Positions 11,501 to 23,650 of a stretch of 64,000 bases of DNA are shown here, piece by piece. This DNA comes from Limonium bicolor (Eukaryota; Streptophyta; Magnoliopsida; Caryophyllales; Plumbaginaceae): NCBI GenBank assembly GCA_023374045.1, contig CM041778.1, forward strand, positions 404,982,438 through 405,046,437, read 5' to 3'. Within the stretch, counting starts at the first letter, position 1. Each line of letters starts with the position of its first letter. The notes under the pieces are model-generated. The model was not told the origin of the DNA. It made no database searches and saw only the letters and a list, made by a program, of their open reading frames with translations. The position numbers and the translations under genes are program-made.

Positions 11501-14194
11501 AAACCCTTGAAGTTTCTTGGGATGTCCCGGCGATATGCATACAAGTGGAACTACACAGCTAGAGCCTATAACCAATGCTCAGCACTGGAAGACAACAATT
11601 GTCAAACAATCTATGTGAATACACATTGAACACCACGAATGATTAACGCTCAAGAGAGCTTATGACCCGATGAGTTATCTCATCCTTGGTCAACCAAGAT
11701 ACTTGGTAAATTGTATCACAAATGATGACGGAATAAGAGGTAAGCTAGCCTACACATGAAACCTAAAATAGAAGAACATCTCCACATTGGGAAGATATTA
11801 ATATTGTGGTATGCCACGACAACCGTCATACACATGAACATTGGAAACCCCAGGGTATACATACCATAAGGGAATGGTGCCAACGACAATGGCAATGGGT
11901 AAAGAGAAACTATCACAGTAACAGAAACAGAAAAAAAAACGATGTGGTATAAAGAGTAAAAATACGGTGCGCAACAAGCGACCGATATGAGGAAGTAACA
12001 GATAATGACACGGAGTATAAGTACGAGATGACAGGCAGAAATATTCCTTCCTATCACATAAGTGACTTACTATCAAGTGTTTACGCCTCTGCACTCTGTA
12101 TGACTGAGTGTTTTGGTATTGCACCTGCGCAGCTAATGATCTAATGAGATGGCTAGGGATATGAAGAATGTAAACCGTAGTAAACCTTTCTTTTCACCAA
12201 CAAACATGGCACAAGCCAATTAAGCAAGCTTAGCAACAAACCGTGCGGCCTAAGGCCAAAGAAGCACGAAGAGTGCGAAACACACTAACAATTACAGACG
12301 TGAATTCCAATGGAATAAAAGGTGAAAGGAGACTTAAGAAAGTCACTAGGACCGACGCATATCAATGCAAGGTCATACAAGTAAAGGACATTTGTACCGA
12401 ACCAGGAGAACTGGTATGATTTAGAAGCTAGTGACAACAGAGGAAGCACTACAACTAAGTAGTGACTTAACCTCGCCCGACAATAAGTCGGAGGAGCTTA
12501 ATGAATAATCGTAGAAGCACGAATAGCATGTGCAGTAGATTACCAGAGAGCCGGTTATAAACCTTAAACTCATTGAGTTCAAACACGGTAAAAGAATACC
12601 GCAGTTGTTTAGTAAACCTCATTCCCATAATAGACGGATGAGAAGGTGATGTATAGCACATTCAGGATAACAAGAAGGGTGAACAACCCAAGTTATCAGG
12701 GTCGCGCAGCAGAAGCTAGTGGGCCCTAGCTAGGAGATTAATATACCTAGTAAGTATAGCAAAATGGCTATTAATGCCTTGAAGCCGATTACGCTAGAAC
12801 CGAATTACATATGAGTTAAATAAACTCATATAGGAACTCTTGGTGCAAAGACTAAACCATTGGTATGGTTAAGACCCTTTGACCAGAGCATACTCTATAG
12901 TATACCGTAGTGAAGCTAAACGCTTCAGTTTGCCCGAATTGATTAAACCAATGTTTAACAATAATATATGGTAGATTACGTGGGCGTAATCCCTTTTAAG
13001 GGGGTAGAGCGAAACCGCTTAATGTAAGTTTTGTGAATAAAACACATAAACCATAATGTGCATAGCACAAATGAGAACCAAATTGATGATTGATACTATG
13101 TTAAATAAACATAAGTACTCATTCACACTGTAATTATGGTAATTAGGCATTAGACATGCAAATACCATAGGAGGAGTATACCCATCCTGTAAGACCAATG
13201 TAAGAGTATTAGTAAAAGAAAAGTAATGAGTAGTGGACGAGCTCCCCAAGTATTGTAACCTTTGAAGAAGTAGTACGAAATGAATGAGGATAGTAGATGA
13301 ATGAAGTTTATGAGTAGTGGAATCGTAAGTAAAATTTGAAACAATTGAAGTCAACTAAATCTTATAAGTGTGTATCCTTAGCTAGAATATTTGAGATGAA
13401 GGAGAGTAGTGAATAAGAAGTAGTAACAGTCGATGAAGTGAGCATTTAGGTACTGAACCACAGAGTAAAGCATTTGGGATAGAGTGAGGACGATCGATGG
13501 ACTGATTCCATCCTTTGGAGATGTATGAATTCGTAATCACGACTAGAAGAGTAAAAAGATAGAAAATGAAAACAACCAAATTATTTGCTTGTTGAAACTG
13601 ACGTGGGAAGTCGAACTTGATCCTGATCAGATCGAGGGAAACCGAACACAAATTAGGGTGGAAAGATAATTCAACACTGATGCTGATCACATCAGGGTCG
13701 AATGATTCTTGAAGCTCCCCTCAAGTGGTCACAAGAATCACACATAGGATAGAAGTAATGTATATATATTGGACCTTGGAGTTATGTGTTTTAGGAAATT
13801 TTTAATTGGTAGTAGTGAAGTATTTCTCTTAGACTGAAGGTTAAGAATTTGTGAGAAGCATGTACCGGAGAAGATAGTAGTGTAGCATGTTGTATTATTC
13901 CAAAGGCAGCGGGACATAGAGGAGTCCTGCGTCGAGATGACCGGAGTGCCTGCGGGATTGTATGTGTATTGCATTGCTTTGGGGATAGCTTTGCACTGTA
14001 TGTATGTATAAGTTTTGTAATGAGGAACTGGATGGTTGGTAGTAATGCGGATTGGAGTAATTATTGTACATTGGTATGGCATGGTATGTAGGAACCTTGA
14101 GTAATGGATTTGGGAAACATAAGGAGGAAGGATGTATGACTTTGGCATTAGACAACTATAAATGAGTAAGTATAGTAATCCCATAACCTCGAAC

Positions 14195-14228
14195 AACTTT
14201 GAGGACAAAGTTCTTAAGGGGGGTAGAT
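14195..14228 (+). other. Hairpin plus 3' polypurine tract (second copy)
   Basis: Same module as 4443-4476: AACTTT (14195-14200), loop GAGGAC, AAAGTT (14207-14212), three bases, then the purine tract up to the LTR at 14229. Confidence 0.85.
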
Positions 14229-17200
14229 TGAAATACCCCGAACTTAAATATAGGGATTAAAATTTATAATACGTATTTAAGGGCCTAATGACGCCTAAGT
14301 AATATTGGTAAGGAAAAATAAATCCAAAAGGAATAAAGAAACGCTTAAAAAGCGAAAAACCTAAATAAGCGTTAAATAGCCATAGGAGGTATGAGACCTC
14401 GATTAGCGTATTATATGGATTCTAAAGGCTTAATAAGGCCTAAATAATATATGGGAACAACTTCCGAAGAAATGGATCCTTAAAATGGATTAAAAACACA
14501 AGCGAACCTTAAAGCGCGTTTTTCGAGGAAACCGGGAAAACATGACTTTAAGCGGGTCAAATAGACTCCTAACAATTTTGGTCAACTAAATAGTCATTAA
14601 TAAACATTAGTGAAGGTTTAGAACCAATAAAATCAGTAAAACGAGAAAATAGTAAAAACTGTCAAAAACGGGAAGTTGTGGGGTAAAAACATAAATAACC
14701 CAAACTAGTGGTCCACTATTGTAAATAGAATTTTAAAACCCATAATGGGTGCTGGGTGCAGCCGATTTATGCCCCCCACTCACACTCTTAAATCTCTTCT
14801 TATTTGCAAAAAGACAAAAGAATTAAAAAGCAAAAAGTAAACTTACTCTACCTCATTCTCTCTCCTACTCTCTCATTTCCTATCTTCACTCACGTACAGC
14901 AGCCCCCTCTTCCTCTCTATTTTTCTTCTTCCTCTTGAGCCTTTAATGGCGATTTGCATGAACCCACACCAACACCCACTTCTTCTCTTGTTAACTACTC
15001 AAATCTCCACCAAAAATCACAAAAATTGTACCATTATCTTCCTCTCATCGAGGAGAGCATTTCCCTCTTTTCCAAATCCGAAAACAAGCAACTTCATCTC
15101 CATGGGTGTTCTTGGTTTTGAAGAAGAAGACCACCATTAGAAGCCTCTTCTCCACCTTGTTGGTCTAAGGTAAAAAGAAATCCGAAAAACTAACATTTCT
15201 AGCCCTCATTTGTCAAATAAGGAATTTCTAGTTATTGAACTTCTTATTCCTTGCTTCCAGCCGATTTTTGGCTTCTTGGAGGAGTAAAAATATTGCTCTT
15301 GTGCTATTCTAAACTCCATCTACTCACTTGCAAGGTAATGTCAATTCCAAAACCCTAAAACTTACCTTAAAGCCTTAAAGTTGATTAAGGGTTAGTTTAA
15401 TTTAGAATGTGTATAATGAATGGGTTGTAGCTTGTGAGAATTGAATCTCCATAACCGGTGGGAAGAGAGGAAGGGAAAAGAAAGAGGAAAGAAAGAAGAA
15501 AGAAGAAGGGAGGAAGAACTAGTAAGAAAACAAGGTAATTACACTCATCCTTGTGCAATTTTTGTATGTTGTTGTACCAGATTTTAGTAGTTTAAAATGT
15601 GTATTGTAAATGGTAATGAGTAGTAGTGTAATGTGTAAGAGAACCAAACAGTTTTAAAGCTTTAACAGACATTGGAAAAGCTTGGGAAAACCATGGGTAA
15701 TGTATGTATATGTGCAGGAAAATTTGTATGTTGTAGTGTGAGTAATGATGTGTGAAACGATATGGAGATTGGGAATGAATTTTTAGCTGAAATGGTATGT
15801 GGGCAAAGTGAGAATTTTAGGGGAAACTCTGCCCAAATTTGTATGGAAATTAGAGGACTTAGATGTGTAAGGAGAGAGAACAACCTAGACAATAACTAGG
15901 TGTGTTTTGGTAGTAGTTGTGAGTGATTAACCATGTTGTAACAGATTTTGAATGGAGCTAGATAATGGGGAGAACTTGAGTGGAAGGTAATGCAATTAGG
16001 ATGCTAGGAATGGTATTGATAGAGGGAGTATTGAATGGTGGAAGTGGGAACCAAAATCTGTAGCAAAGAGGTATTAGATTGCATTGTGGAACTAAAGAAA
16101 TGTTGTGCAAGATTTGGTAAAATGAATGTTGGACTTGGGTATAGATGGTACAATTGCTTGGAAATGAATTGGCATGGTAAGAGGAGGTATTTGGGATGCT
16201 AGGAGTGACATTGGTAGAGGAAGTATTGGATGGTAGAAGTTGGTTTAAAAATCTGTAGCATTGAAGAAAGAAAATTAGTATAAGTGCTGGAATGAAATGA
16301 GGAAAAAATTGTGTAAGTTGATTTAGGATTGAGAAATGAATTTGATTGATGAACTAAGGTGAATTAGAGGATTTAATTAGTGTTTAAACATGTAAGAAAC
16401 ATGTGGAAATGATTAGAAAAAGATTGGGTGAGAATTGAGGTGAATTTGGAATTCAAAGTAGATAATTAAAAGGGGTTCTGCAGCTGACCTACCCAGGCGA
16501 CCTACCCCAGACTGGGTCGGTCGGGCCAAATTCTGTAACCCGGGTACTCTCTAGCCGACCTACCCAGGCGACCTACCCAGAGTGGGTCGGTCGGCCTTTG
16601 TAAAAAAAAAATTAAATTAAATTAAAATTTATTTAGATAAACATATATAAATACATATGTACACATATATATATAATATACATACATACATATATATATG
16701 CATGAGTAAGGCGTTAGTGCTAAAGTAAGAAAGGTAAGAAAGTTGTGAATATAAAGAACATTAAGTTAAACCGAAATAACGGGATAACGGGGTAAGTACG
16801 GGAGTAGTGATTATGTATGTATTGTAATGCTTAGTATTAATTGAATCATTTGACATGTAGTCATTGGTTCGAGAATACGAATCGAGGAACAAGAGTGAAC
16901 TAAAGGAACAAGGGAACGCCCGGTAAAGTAAATTCCGGTAAAAAGGTATGATTTCTTCATGCCCTGTATCCTAATCTGGTTACCCCGATTTGTGTGCTTA
17001 TTTGACCACCTAATAAGATAAATGCACGAATCGGATTATATTGCACTTACTTGTGCTTGTTTACATTGTTCTCGATATTTGCCTTGAACAATAGTTTGTA
17101 TAATTCATGAAATGTATGAATGATGATGATGTGTAATCGTACCTTGTAGTGTATTCGTATATTGTATTGTATTTTGTATGGATGTGTATATGAGCTTTGT

Positions 17201-18310
17201 ATTGTATTGTTGTGGCTTGAATGAATGACTTCTGCTAATTCCTAACCACCTAACTCCTAACTTAAGTGAGTAAACCGGAATGAGTAGAAGTCCGATATAG
17301 CTTCGGCCACGCGTGAGGATGCGGAGTCACAAGAGGTTGGCTGCAATTCCTGACTCTTAAACTGGTCCGCAGCCCAAATCCCTTAAATGGGTAGCATCCC
17401 GGATTGGTGAGTCAAGTAAATCCCGGAGGTGGGACGGTGTAGTCCCCAGGGCCGGAGGTCCCGACGACTTAACTTGAGTAAGAGTAAGAGTAAGTAAGTA
17501 TGGATCCGTAAGTATGTATGAGTATGTATGCGTATGTATGAAGTAACGAGTAAAAGAGTAATCTCCACCCGATTAACCCGGGTGGACCAATGAAGCTAAC
17601 AAAGTACTTTGTGTATGTAATAAGTACGGGCATGCGGAAGAAGGTAAGTATGTATGAATGTTTATATTGTATTCCTTGCATGTAATGAATTGTATGTATG
17701 TATGTTTGCGTAAGTATTATTGTATTGTGTGTAAGAGCATGTATGCATGTATGTTTGTATGAAAATGAACTGCATGTATTCGACCAAGTGGTCGGCGTAC
17801 CCTCACTAGTACGCGGGGTATGCGGTTATCATGCTCGGCGAAAGCTGACCCCTTCGGGGGACATTTTTTTAGTGTGCAGGTACCCGAAACGAATATGGCC
17901 AAGGAAGAGACCGGAGGCACACCCTTGTATTTAGAAGTAAGTAGCGTGTGAGGAACGGGTAGTAAGTAGCCTCTTAGTGAGAATGTATGAACTTGGAAGA
18001 AGCATTGTAATTGTATTGGGAACCTAGTAAACTCGGTTATGTATTTTGTATGGTATGGTTTATGAAGGAGTAAAGTACTGAATGGAACCTTGTAGTATTC
18101 GTTGATGAATGGAGTATGTGTCGTGGAAGTGTAGTACTCGGGATTCCGGTCCATTAGACCGATGCTGTATGTAGAAGTAGTAGCCTTGTTAGTCACGTGG
18201 GTGACTAACGGCATTGTAACACCCATTGTACGTAAGTAAGTATCCGCTGCGTGTATCTGACGTGTAAGGAGATTGGACAGTAAGCATGTATTAATGGTAG
18301 GGGTGTTACA
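14229..18310 (+). mobile_element. Giant LTR, copy 2
   Basis: Repeat of 4477-8534 with small indels (4082 against 4058 bp), again TGAAATACCCC to GGGGTGTTACA. The bases after it (gtggt) are not a PBS but lead into the gag of element D. 18310/18311 is therefore the insertion junction of the tandem array in D, with expected TSD GTGGT whose partner is off the left of the window. Confidence 0.85.
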
Positions 18311-19688
18311 GTGGTACTGGTAGAGGTGGAGGCGGTGACCCCGGCATTCCAGGAGTTGCTGAGACGGTTGCAGCCGTTCTTGCACAGCTGGGTGCTCAGA
18401 TAGGAGGAGCATCAGCCCACCCGCCACAGCCCAGTGAACGAACTGGCTGAAGTCAGTTGGCGAGACCCGACCACCTACATATTCTGGGGAGCCAGACCCC
18501 GTAGCTTTGGAGCGTTACATTGTTGAACATGAGAAGGCCTATGAAGCTTTACAAGTACCTGACAACAAGAAGGTCGCCATTGCTGCTTTCCATCTGAAGG
18601 ATGCAACCAGTACTTGGTGGAGGTTGGTCAAGGACCATCACCTGGCTACGCCCGACTTTACGTGGGCTCCTTTGTCGAGTTGCTGAGAGGGAAGTACTAT
18701 CCAGCACATCTCAAACAGAAGAAGCGCCAGGAGTCCGAGACACTGACCCAAGGAGGTCTGACCGTGGATGAGTATTACGCTCGATTCATTGGTCCGCTGG
18801 ACTTCATTCCCGGTGTGGATTACTCAGAGACCGTGAAGGTCGAGAAGTTCCGGGGAGGACTATTATTTCGCATTCGATGGCGATGGGTGCTACCCTCTAC
18901 ACTACCATATAGGTACTAACATGAAAGCCATAAAATTCTTTACTTACTACATTAACAATTAACCTTGTGAGAACTTACCAAGGAGATTCCAGGAGTGTTA
19001 TGACGCTGCCTCGAGGACGGAGCTAATGCTCCAGACTCGGGAAGAGACTCTCGGGGCCAAGAAAAGGAAGAACCCTGAGGGAGAGTCTGAGGGTGGAGGA
19101 GCATCTCCAGGCGAAAGCCAAAAGAAGGGAAAGTAAGGACTTATTCCATTTTAGATTATTTATCATATTAAATACCTTAGGAATGCTGACCCGAAACCTT
19201 AAATAGGAAATTCTTTCCAAAGAAAGGGCAGTAGGGTCACCAGGGAACAAAGGGAAAAGAGCCCATCCTTCAGATGACCGGCCCAGCTATAGATGCTAAG
19301 CCTCTGAGATCTACACCTCCTAAGGGTGAGAACACCTACCTCTTAAGTTGAATTGTAATCTTAACCTTTATACCACCAGATTTTAACTTAAACTTAAATA
19401 CTACCATCAGGCACCGGACAGCCCCAACGCCATTTCTACTGTAAGCGTTGTGGGAAGGACCATCCTGGGGTCGATTGTGAGGGCCGCAAGGTCGAGTGTC
19501 GGTGCTGCCACAAAGAGGGCCACAGGGAATTCGAATGCTGGATGAATCCAGAGAGCCGAAATTACAGGCCACCAAAGAATACTCAGAAGACCTCAGTTGG
19601 AGGATCTGGAGTACCACGAGGCGGTCAGGATGGCCAGACATCTACTGATGCTGGAGCCCTGAAGGGCAAGGGAGTAGATAGGGCATGA
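18311..19688 (+). pseudogene. Ty3/gypsy gag of element D, with frameshifts and intron-like interruptions
   Basis: Gag would form the virus-like particle. A Gly-rich N-terminal piece precedes a recognisable retrotransposon gag domain: AAFHLKDATSTWW near 18585, then KYYPAHLKQKKRQESETL near 18690, TVDEYYARF near 18765 and VEKFRGGL near 18840. After 19410 come two zinc knuckles, one CX2CX3HX4C and one CX2CX4HX4C (about 19440-19545), and a stop at 19686-19688. Single-base frameshifts are evident near 18450-18470, 18668 and 18870. Coding pieces are separated at about 18913-18982, in an interval beginning near 19132, and at 19326-19410 by AT-rich segments with GT..AG-like ends. The gag resembles the iMet-primed, large-LTR gypsy (Tekay-like) type. 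No protease or RT follows, so D seems gag-only. Confidence 0.75.
19326..19410 (+). other. Putative 85-nt spliceosomal intron in D gag
   Basis: The segment begins GTGAGAAC, ends CCATCAG and is AT-rich. Removing it joins PPKG to TGQPQRHFYCKRC in one frame, directly into the first zinc knuckle. Without removal the frame does not continue. This is the cleanest of the interruptions; the one at 18913-18982 (gtactaac to accaag) and the one starting near 19132 (aa|gtaagg) leave frame errors. Confidence 0.5.
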
Positions 19689-21410
19689 GTACCCTAACTC
19701 CATGAGACCGCTGGTGGAAGACTTTTGCTTACTATGATATGTACTTACTTGGGATGTTAGAGAAAGACATGTTATGAATATGTGGGAGTGTGTCATTGAC
19801 CACTCGCCTTTTGTGTAAGACTTGGGATTAGTTGTGTGTACTCAGTACCTATAAGCTTTAAACTTTGACGGATAATATATATGAACAGGACGTTAATGCT
19901 TACATCATCATGTAGCAATACTCAAATGACGAAGAGTCAATGAGTCCAGGAATTACTGAACCAGAATTTCCACCTGCATGGCGCACTTGCTATTGCAAGC
20001 GCTATGACAAGAAAACCACTGAAATTTCCACCTGCCTTGCGCACTTGCTACAGCAAGTGCAGCGACAGCAACAACAACTGCAAACGCAACTGCAACAACT
20101 ACTACTTTTTAGTCTTTTATTATATGTATACCAAAAAAAATGTTTTTCAAACGTTTTTATACAAACCTTCAAATTAGAAACCTACGCAGGACCGTTAGTC
20201 CGACCACTGCAACTGGACAAATTATACAGCCACTGTGACTGTAAACCACACCAGTTTAATTGTTCGGGAATTTTCAGACATGGCTTATTAGCCAAATACC
20301 AACAGTGTATACCCGCATTTAATGCTAATCACTACCAGTGATAAAATGTCTAGTACTTATGGACAAACATACCCTTTGTAGATGCACCACCGTCAGTGAG
20401 GATGGTTGGGAAGTGAAGAGCCAAGTTGCTCAAGCTATTGTGCAATCTGCAATATATCCTATTACATGGATGAGGGGACGAATATGAACTATGGATGAGA
20501 TATGATCAAAAAGACAAGGAGAAAAAGGAAAATGTGTTGTACTCAATGAGATCAAAAAAAGAGGAGAAACAATTTTGCTAATATAGCTCGACTTTTATTT
20601 ACACCGAGCTGAATAACGCTGATCTTTGACACGAATTACCACGGATGCCACAAAGGCAATATCACTTTTTTTTTACAGGATAACTGATAATATGAACTAT
20701 TAGACAAAAAAAAGAGAAAAACCAAAAAGAAGAAAAAAAAGAAGGACGAAAAAAATGATATCCATCAGAGGGAGATTGACAACAGAATACTTCACAACAA
20801 CCGTGTGACAGACATTACCAATTTACAAAACGAGACATGGGACGACCGCACTCCGTCAGGAGCATGTGGGCCTGACAGACTTATTTATGAGTTAGTCAGG
20901 TAAGTAGTAATGTATCAGTACGGTACCCCATGCAAGTAGACAAGTAGTGTTAGAAACACGAGAAGTAGTCAACTCCATTCTACGGACAGTAAGACGGATT
21001 ACCTCGAAGATGGACGAGAAGAGCCGCAGTTAAACCAACGGGCTAAGGAAATCAAGAACCTTCAACAGAGAACAGTAGACAGTATACAGTGAAGACAGGG
21101 AAACAGTTCAAGGACAGAAACCAAAAAAAAACATGGAAACCCGTTATGGACGGATAATATGTAGAATCCTCATAAGGATCGAGTAAATTCTTACAATCCA
21201 AAGGAAATCTACCAGATGATATGGATATAAACGCGTGACTACGCAAGGAGAAAAGATAAAGATATATGATAGCAGATATCTTGCTGAAGGAACAGTGGAT
21301 TCGGAACGTACCACTCACAGGATAATTCACGCATCTTATCTGACTCATGGGATATTAGCTGCTGAGAGTTTACGCTCTGCACTCTGTATGACTGAGTGTT
21401 TTGGTATTGC
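19689..21410 (+). mobile_element. Element D internal region, non-coding part
   Basis: No pol domain follows gag. Two hairpins with GCACTTGC-type arms (about 19983-20002 and 20041-20060) match the single one in the tandem element at 9505-9524. 20780-20990 is collinear with 9885-10075, and 21367-21410 (tctgcactctgtatgactga block) is collinear with 2320-2366 and 12080-12125. An ORF rich in Q near 19940-20340 is low-complexity sequence. Confidence 0.7.
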
Positions 21411-21675
21411 TGAAATACCCCAAACCTTAATATATTGTATAAACACTTAAATATGGTGTATTAAGACTAAAAAGAGTCTTAGAAACATTAGTAAACAAAT
21501 TTAAACAAAAGAAAACACAAAATGTGCTTTAAAGTCAATAAGAGCCAAAATGTGCTCTAAGCTTGGGATAAACTTGGTTAAGACCTAATGAACTTACCAA
21601 GACCTCATTTATACACTAATGAACATATTTAACCAATTACCAAAGAAAACCAAGCTTGAAAACAAGTTTAAACAC

Positions 21676-21709
21676 AAAATGTGCTTTAAGGAGTCTTAAA
21701 GCACATTTT
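21676..21709 (+). promoter_or_regulatory. 14-bp perfect hairpin in U3
   Basis: AAAATGTGCTTTAA (21676-21689) and its exact complement (21696-21709) enclose GGAGTC. The AAAATGTGC motif also occurs singly near 21519 and 21548. LTR D has an equivalent hairpin at 32372-32414, upstream of its putative promoter. Confidence 0.6.
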
Positions 21710-22042
21710 TGAAAAATTGTCTTGTAAACGAGTTTTGAGTGGCTAGATGTCCATCATTACTCTTAAATATATATGTGTACTATATAATATCACATTTGGA
21801 TGTCTATATTAATGGGAAATCAAAAATTTCACTTCTATGTGTCTTGTTTTCATGAATAATGATTTTTATAAGCTATTTTGTAACATATGTTTGTATAAGT
21901 AATTAAATTGACAAATAAAGACTATATTACCCCTAAATACTAATGGGGGCCGGTTTTCTTAAGTGTGGTGACTCACCACTCTCTTGTTAACATATTAAGT
22001 GAATAAGGAAAACTAATTAAACTTACTTTTTACTTTATAAAG

Positions 22043-22050
22043 TATAAATA
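22043..22050 (+). promoter_or_regulatory. TATA box of the solo LTR
   Basis: TATAAATA, followed about 30 bases downstream by CT-rich sequence (22070-22130) typical of a plant 5' leader. This sets U3 at about 630 bp and leaves more than 3 kb of transcribed R-U5. Confidence 0.6.
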
Positions 22051-22358
22051 TCTTCAAAAGCAAATTCTATCTCATTCTCTCATTTCTTTCCTTGTATTCA
22101 CACGGCTCCACACCCTCTTCTTCCTTCTCTTCCACGGTAATACCACACCACCTCCATTAAACCTCTTCTTTGATCTCTTGTAAAATCTAGCTCACTTGTC
22201 CAAATCAAAAACAAACACCACCAATCTCTTCCTCTCATCAAGCTCTTCATTTCTATCTTCTTAAAATTCCAAGACCACCATTTCGGTGCCATGGAGTTCC
22301 ACCATTGAAGGAGCTTGAGCTTGTATTTTTACATATTGTTACTCTCCTTTGCTTCTAG

Positions 22359-22850
22359 GTAAGGAATCTCAAATAAAAACTTCATTTCCTTCATGTTTTT
22401 GTTGTGACCGAAAATACATATTGAAGGAGCTCTTTGTGTGACTTTGTTCTAGCTTCATTCCAACTCTTCATGGACTAGGTGGAGTCCTCTCTTGTTAGAT
22501 ATTCAAACTCTCTTCAAAGATCAAGGTAAAACAACTACATTAATGTTTTTGAAACAATGTAAAATTAGGGTTTAAAATGAGATGAAGCTTATAGCTTGAA
22601 TACTCATTATAATGTTTGTATATTGTTTAGAACTTGACAAAGAATCAAGTACCTTACCGGTTTTTAAAGGAAACAAGAAAGAAGTTATTTGGAAAAAAGG
22701 TAAATCTACTAACCTAATGTTGTTTAATGCCTTAGGAGAAATGAGCTTATAATGCTTGTTAAACTACCTAAAGAGCAAATGGTGAATGACTTAGTAAAGT
22801 GTTCTCAAGAGCTTAGTAAAAGGCATATGTGTTGTTGAGTGTATTTGCAG
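22359..22850 (+). other. Intron/exon-like block in the solo-LTR leader
   Basis: Donor-like ttctag|gtaagg (22358/22359), acceptor-like gttctag|c (22452/22453), donor-like atcaag|gtaaaa (22525/22526), donor-like aaaaag|gtaaat (22699/22700) and acceptor-like tttgcag|g (22850/22851). Order and spacing parallel 5426-5963. Confidence 0.4.
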
Positions 22851-23650
22851 GTCAAAGGCAAATATATTGTGGAAATTCAGTGTTTATGATTTATGCATCT
22901 TAAGGGCCTAAGAGCCATGTCATTTAAGGGCCTAAGTGCCATGCGATCTAAATTATGCACTATATTGTGATGTGGTGCTATATGAGTGAAGTTTGTGTAT
23001 AAGAAAGTGCTTGATGGATTTTTAGTGTTCTTGGTTGTTTGTTGGTAAAAACAATGTGTTTTGGTTTAGTAATGTTCTAGGAGAACCTATGTCGAAATTT
23101 AGGTAATAAATGAGAAGTTCTAAGAGTTAAAATGAGTTTGATAAGTTAAGAGGTGTTTAGATTGGTTAAGTGTTGTTCTTGGGTAAGAAACATGCATTAA
23201 GGTGATTTAGGATGTCACAAGGACTTAGGCATGAGCTTGAGGTTTTAGTATGTACCAAAGTCATTTTGGACTTAGGTAAAGACTTAGGCAAACTTTGGTA
23301 AAATAAGGAGAAAGTGTGGACTTGGAAAAAAAGGATTTCAAGAAATGACATAAGGAGTTGATGGTAAGAAATGATGCTTGAAAGATGATGTTAAAATGGA
23401 GAGAAAGTATTTTGAGATAGTAGTTATCCTAGGTATGAAACACCACTTGGGGACTAGGAGAAAACATTGTAAGTGTTAGGAATTTTGGGAAGAAATAAGT
23501 AAAGGTTTAAGGAATTAGAAAATGAGTTTTATGAGTGTTTAAGGATGTCTTAAGGTGTGTTTGAAGTGCCCAAATGAGGTTAGGGTGTACTAGGATATAT
23601 GGGGTGAAGTTTGGAGTTCAATGTGGAAAGGAAAACAAGGGTCTGGGCCA

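Larger units (their letters stand above)
8535..14228 (+). mobile_element. Complete non-coding internal region of the tandem element
   Basis: 5.7 kb between PBS and PPT with no gag, protease, RT or integrase recognisable in any frame. From 8540 to about 13000 it contains a long series of short perfect inverted repeats, among them 9100-9119, 9468-9481, 9505-9524, 9566-9583, 9647-9660, 9718-9734, 10806-10828, 10906-10919, 11669-11684, 11685-11698, 12447-12464, 12477-12491, 12666-12697, 12809-12831, 12855-12870, 12912-12926 and 12975-12990. Blocks such as 9880-10075 match part of element D (20780-20990), so the two families share ancestry here. Confidence 0.8.
378..18310 (+). mobile_element. Tandem (head-to-tail, shared-LTR) array of a giant-LTR non-coding retroelement
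   Basis: 378-8534 is repeated at 10138-18310 with an offset of 9760 at the left end, changing slightly through small indels. Each repeat is 3' internal sequence followed by a LTR of about 4.06 kb, so the order is [truncated internal]-LTR-[complete internal]-LTR. The copies differ by scattered substitutions and many 1-3 nt indels (for example cccaataatacc against cccaatacc near 1021 and 10781). The middle unit has a PBS, a complete internal region and a PPT, so 4477-18310 alone is a structurally complete element. No ORF in either unit looks like gag or pol, so it fits the LARD concept (large LTRs, long non-coding interior). The tandem form is best explained by unequal recombination between LTRs. 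Confidence 0.85.

Noticed and set aside
18310..18330. gtggtactgg after the second LTR as a degraded PBS
   Set aside because: Similarity to TGGTATCAGAGC is limited to the first few bases, and the sequence reads as Gly-rich gag coding sequence.
17717..18427. A 236-codon minus-strand frame across the LTR end and D gag
   Set aside because: It crosses the insertion junction at 18310/18311, is antisense to LTR and gag, and its counterpart at 7941-8450 is frameshifted; a chance ORF.
19940..20341. 133-codon Q-rich ORF in element D
   Set aside because: CAA/CAG low complexity from repeated GCACTTGC-type hairpins; no domain and no conservation in the tandem element.
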